Of a stretch of DNA of 5,206 bases, positions 5,146 through 5,206 are shown piece after piece; positions within the stretch are counted from its first letter, which is position 1, and each line of letters opens with the position of its first letter. This stretch comes from an uncultured Chryseolinea sp. (GTDB taxonomy: Bacteria; Bacteroidota; Bacteroidia; Cytophagales; Cyclobacteriaceae). The stretch lies in contig CAMLER010000414.1 of NCBI GenBank assembly GCA_946478915.1, forward strand, positions 1 through 5,206, in the 5' to 3' direction. The notes under the pieces were generated by a model. That model had not been told where the DNA came from, did not search any database, and worked only from the letters and a program-made list of their open reading frames with translations. The translations under genes and the position numbers were made by a program.

Positions 5146-5158
5146 TATAGGAGTTAAT
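5146..5158 (+). other. Right IS junction: element end, AG core, target half
   Basis: TATAGG is the last element sequence, AG (5152-5153) the core, and TTAAT the resumed chromosome. TATAGGAGTT is copied at 3715-3724 and AGTTAAT is complementary to 3637-3643, both in the proposed bridge RNA. Confidence 0.7.
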
Positions 5159-5179
5159 AGGTATTCGGAATTTTAGGTT
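5154..5179. repeat. Right remnant of the heptamer repeat
   Basis: After the core the sequence reads TTAAT, AGGTATT, CGGAATT, TTAGGTT. With the left AG restored, the first unit becomes AGTTAAT and continues the left-side series in register. Units become more degenerate with distance. Confidence 0.6.
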
Positions 5180-5183
5180 GATT

Positions 5184-5194
5184 GGCGCAGCGCC
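5184..5194. repeat. Short GC-rich palindrome in the right flank
   Basis: GGCGC and GCGCC flank a single A. With one central base it cannot form a tight RNA hairpin without opening inner pairs. Before IS insertion it would have lain about 50 bp after the Lnb-like stop codon, so it may be part of that gene's transcript end. The window ends 12 bp later. Confidence 0.35.
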
Positions 5195-5206
5195 CGATTG
5201 TTGTGA

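Larger units (their letters stand above)
3468..5153 (+). mobile_element. IS110-family insertion sequence, complete copy
   Basis: The element is bounded by AG at 3468-3469 and AG at 5152-5153 (about 1.68 kb counting one core copy). It has no terminal inverted repeats, as is usual for the IS110 group. The left end is about 300 bp of structured non-coding DNA, the single gene is a DEDD recombinase, and the right end has only 18 bp between stop codon and core. Boundaries come from two independent clues: the junction sequences are copied inside the left-end RNA (3659-3667 and 3715-3724), and joining the flanks at AG restores an in-phase heptamer repeat. The family call rests on the transposase and is secure; the boundaries are strong inference and could shift by a base or two. 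Confidence 0.85.

Noticed and set aside
3468..5153. Terminal inverted repeats of the IS
   Set aside because: Comparing the two ends shows none, as expected for IS110-group elements.

Overview
The window looks like chromosomal DNA from a member of the Bacteroidota, probably Cytophagales-like (inference). It carries a DUF4105/Lnb-type protein, a tiny FeoB-associated Cys-rich membrane protein, TAnnTTTG-like -7 boxes placed just upstream of ATGs, almost no Shine-Dalgarno sequences, and lysine/asparagine-rich secreted proteins with short Sec signals.

Layout: (1) 70-705, a secreted protein of unknown function, followed directly by a repeat block (707-769) built on a GGTAATC-like heptamer that ends in a near-palindromic hairpin. 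(2) 863-1033, a 56-residue FeoB-associated Cys-rich membrane protein with a promoter-like box 4 nt before its start. (3) 1158-2171, minus strand, a radical SAM protein with a shortened SPASM domain. (4) 2249-3445, plus strand and divergent from (3), a DUF4105/Lnb-like protein with a periplasmic His/Cys domain and a membrane C-terminus. The two divergent starts are flanked by a perfect 10-bp inverted repeat. (5) 3447-3469, heptamer repeats interrupted by a complete IS110-family element (about 3468-5153). The element has about 300 bp of non-coding left end, a 453-aa DEDD transposase/recombinase (3772-5133) and a right end of only about 20 bp.

The main result is in the left end of the IS. Bases 3606-3767 fold by eye into a compact RNA: an 8-bp closing stem, a second 8-bp stem, and an unpaired-base-free three-way junction that opens into two arms. 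Each arm carries an internal loop. One loop contains TTATTAGAC, identical to the left IS/chromosome junction, and ATTAACT, the reverse complement of the right core plus flank. The other contains TATAGGAGTT, identical to the right IS/chromosome junction. This is the layout expected of an IS110 bridge RNA with target and donor guides. The dinucleotides after the AG core even appear swapped between loops, as the handshake positions of IS621 are. Removing the element at AG joins the two flanks into an uninterrupted series of heptamers, so the predicted target is the host's own intergenic repeat. One of the four expected guides (right donor) does not match the left end, and the residue in place of the recombinase catalytic serine appears to be threonine. 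Both points need checking.

The chromosomal genes do not form an obvious pathway. They look like separate envelope, metal-transport and modification genes, with the IS inserted in the repeat just downstream of the Lnb-like gene.
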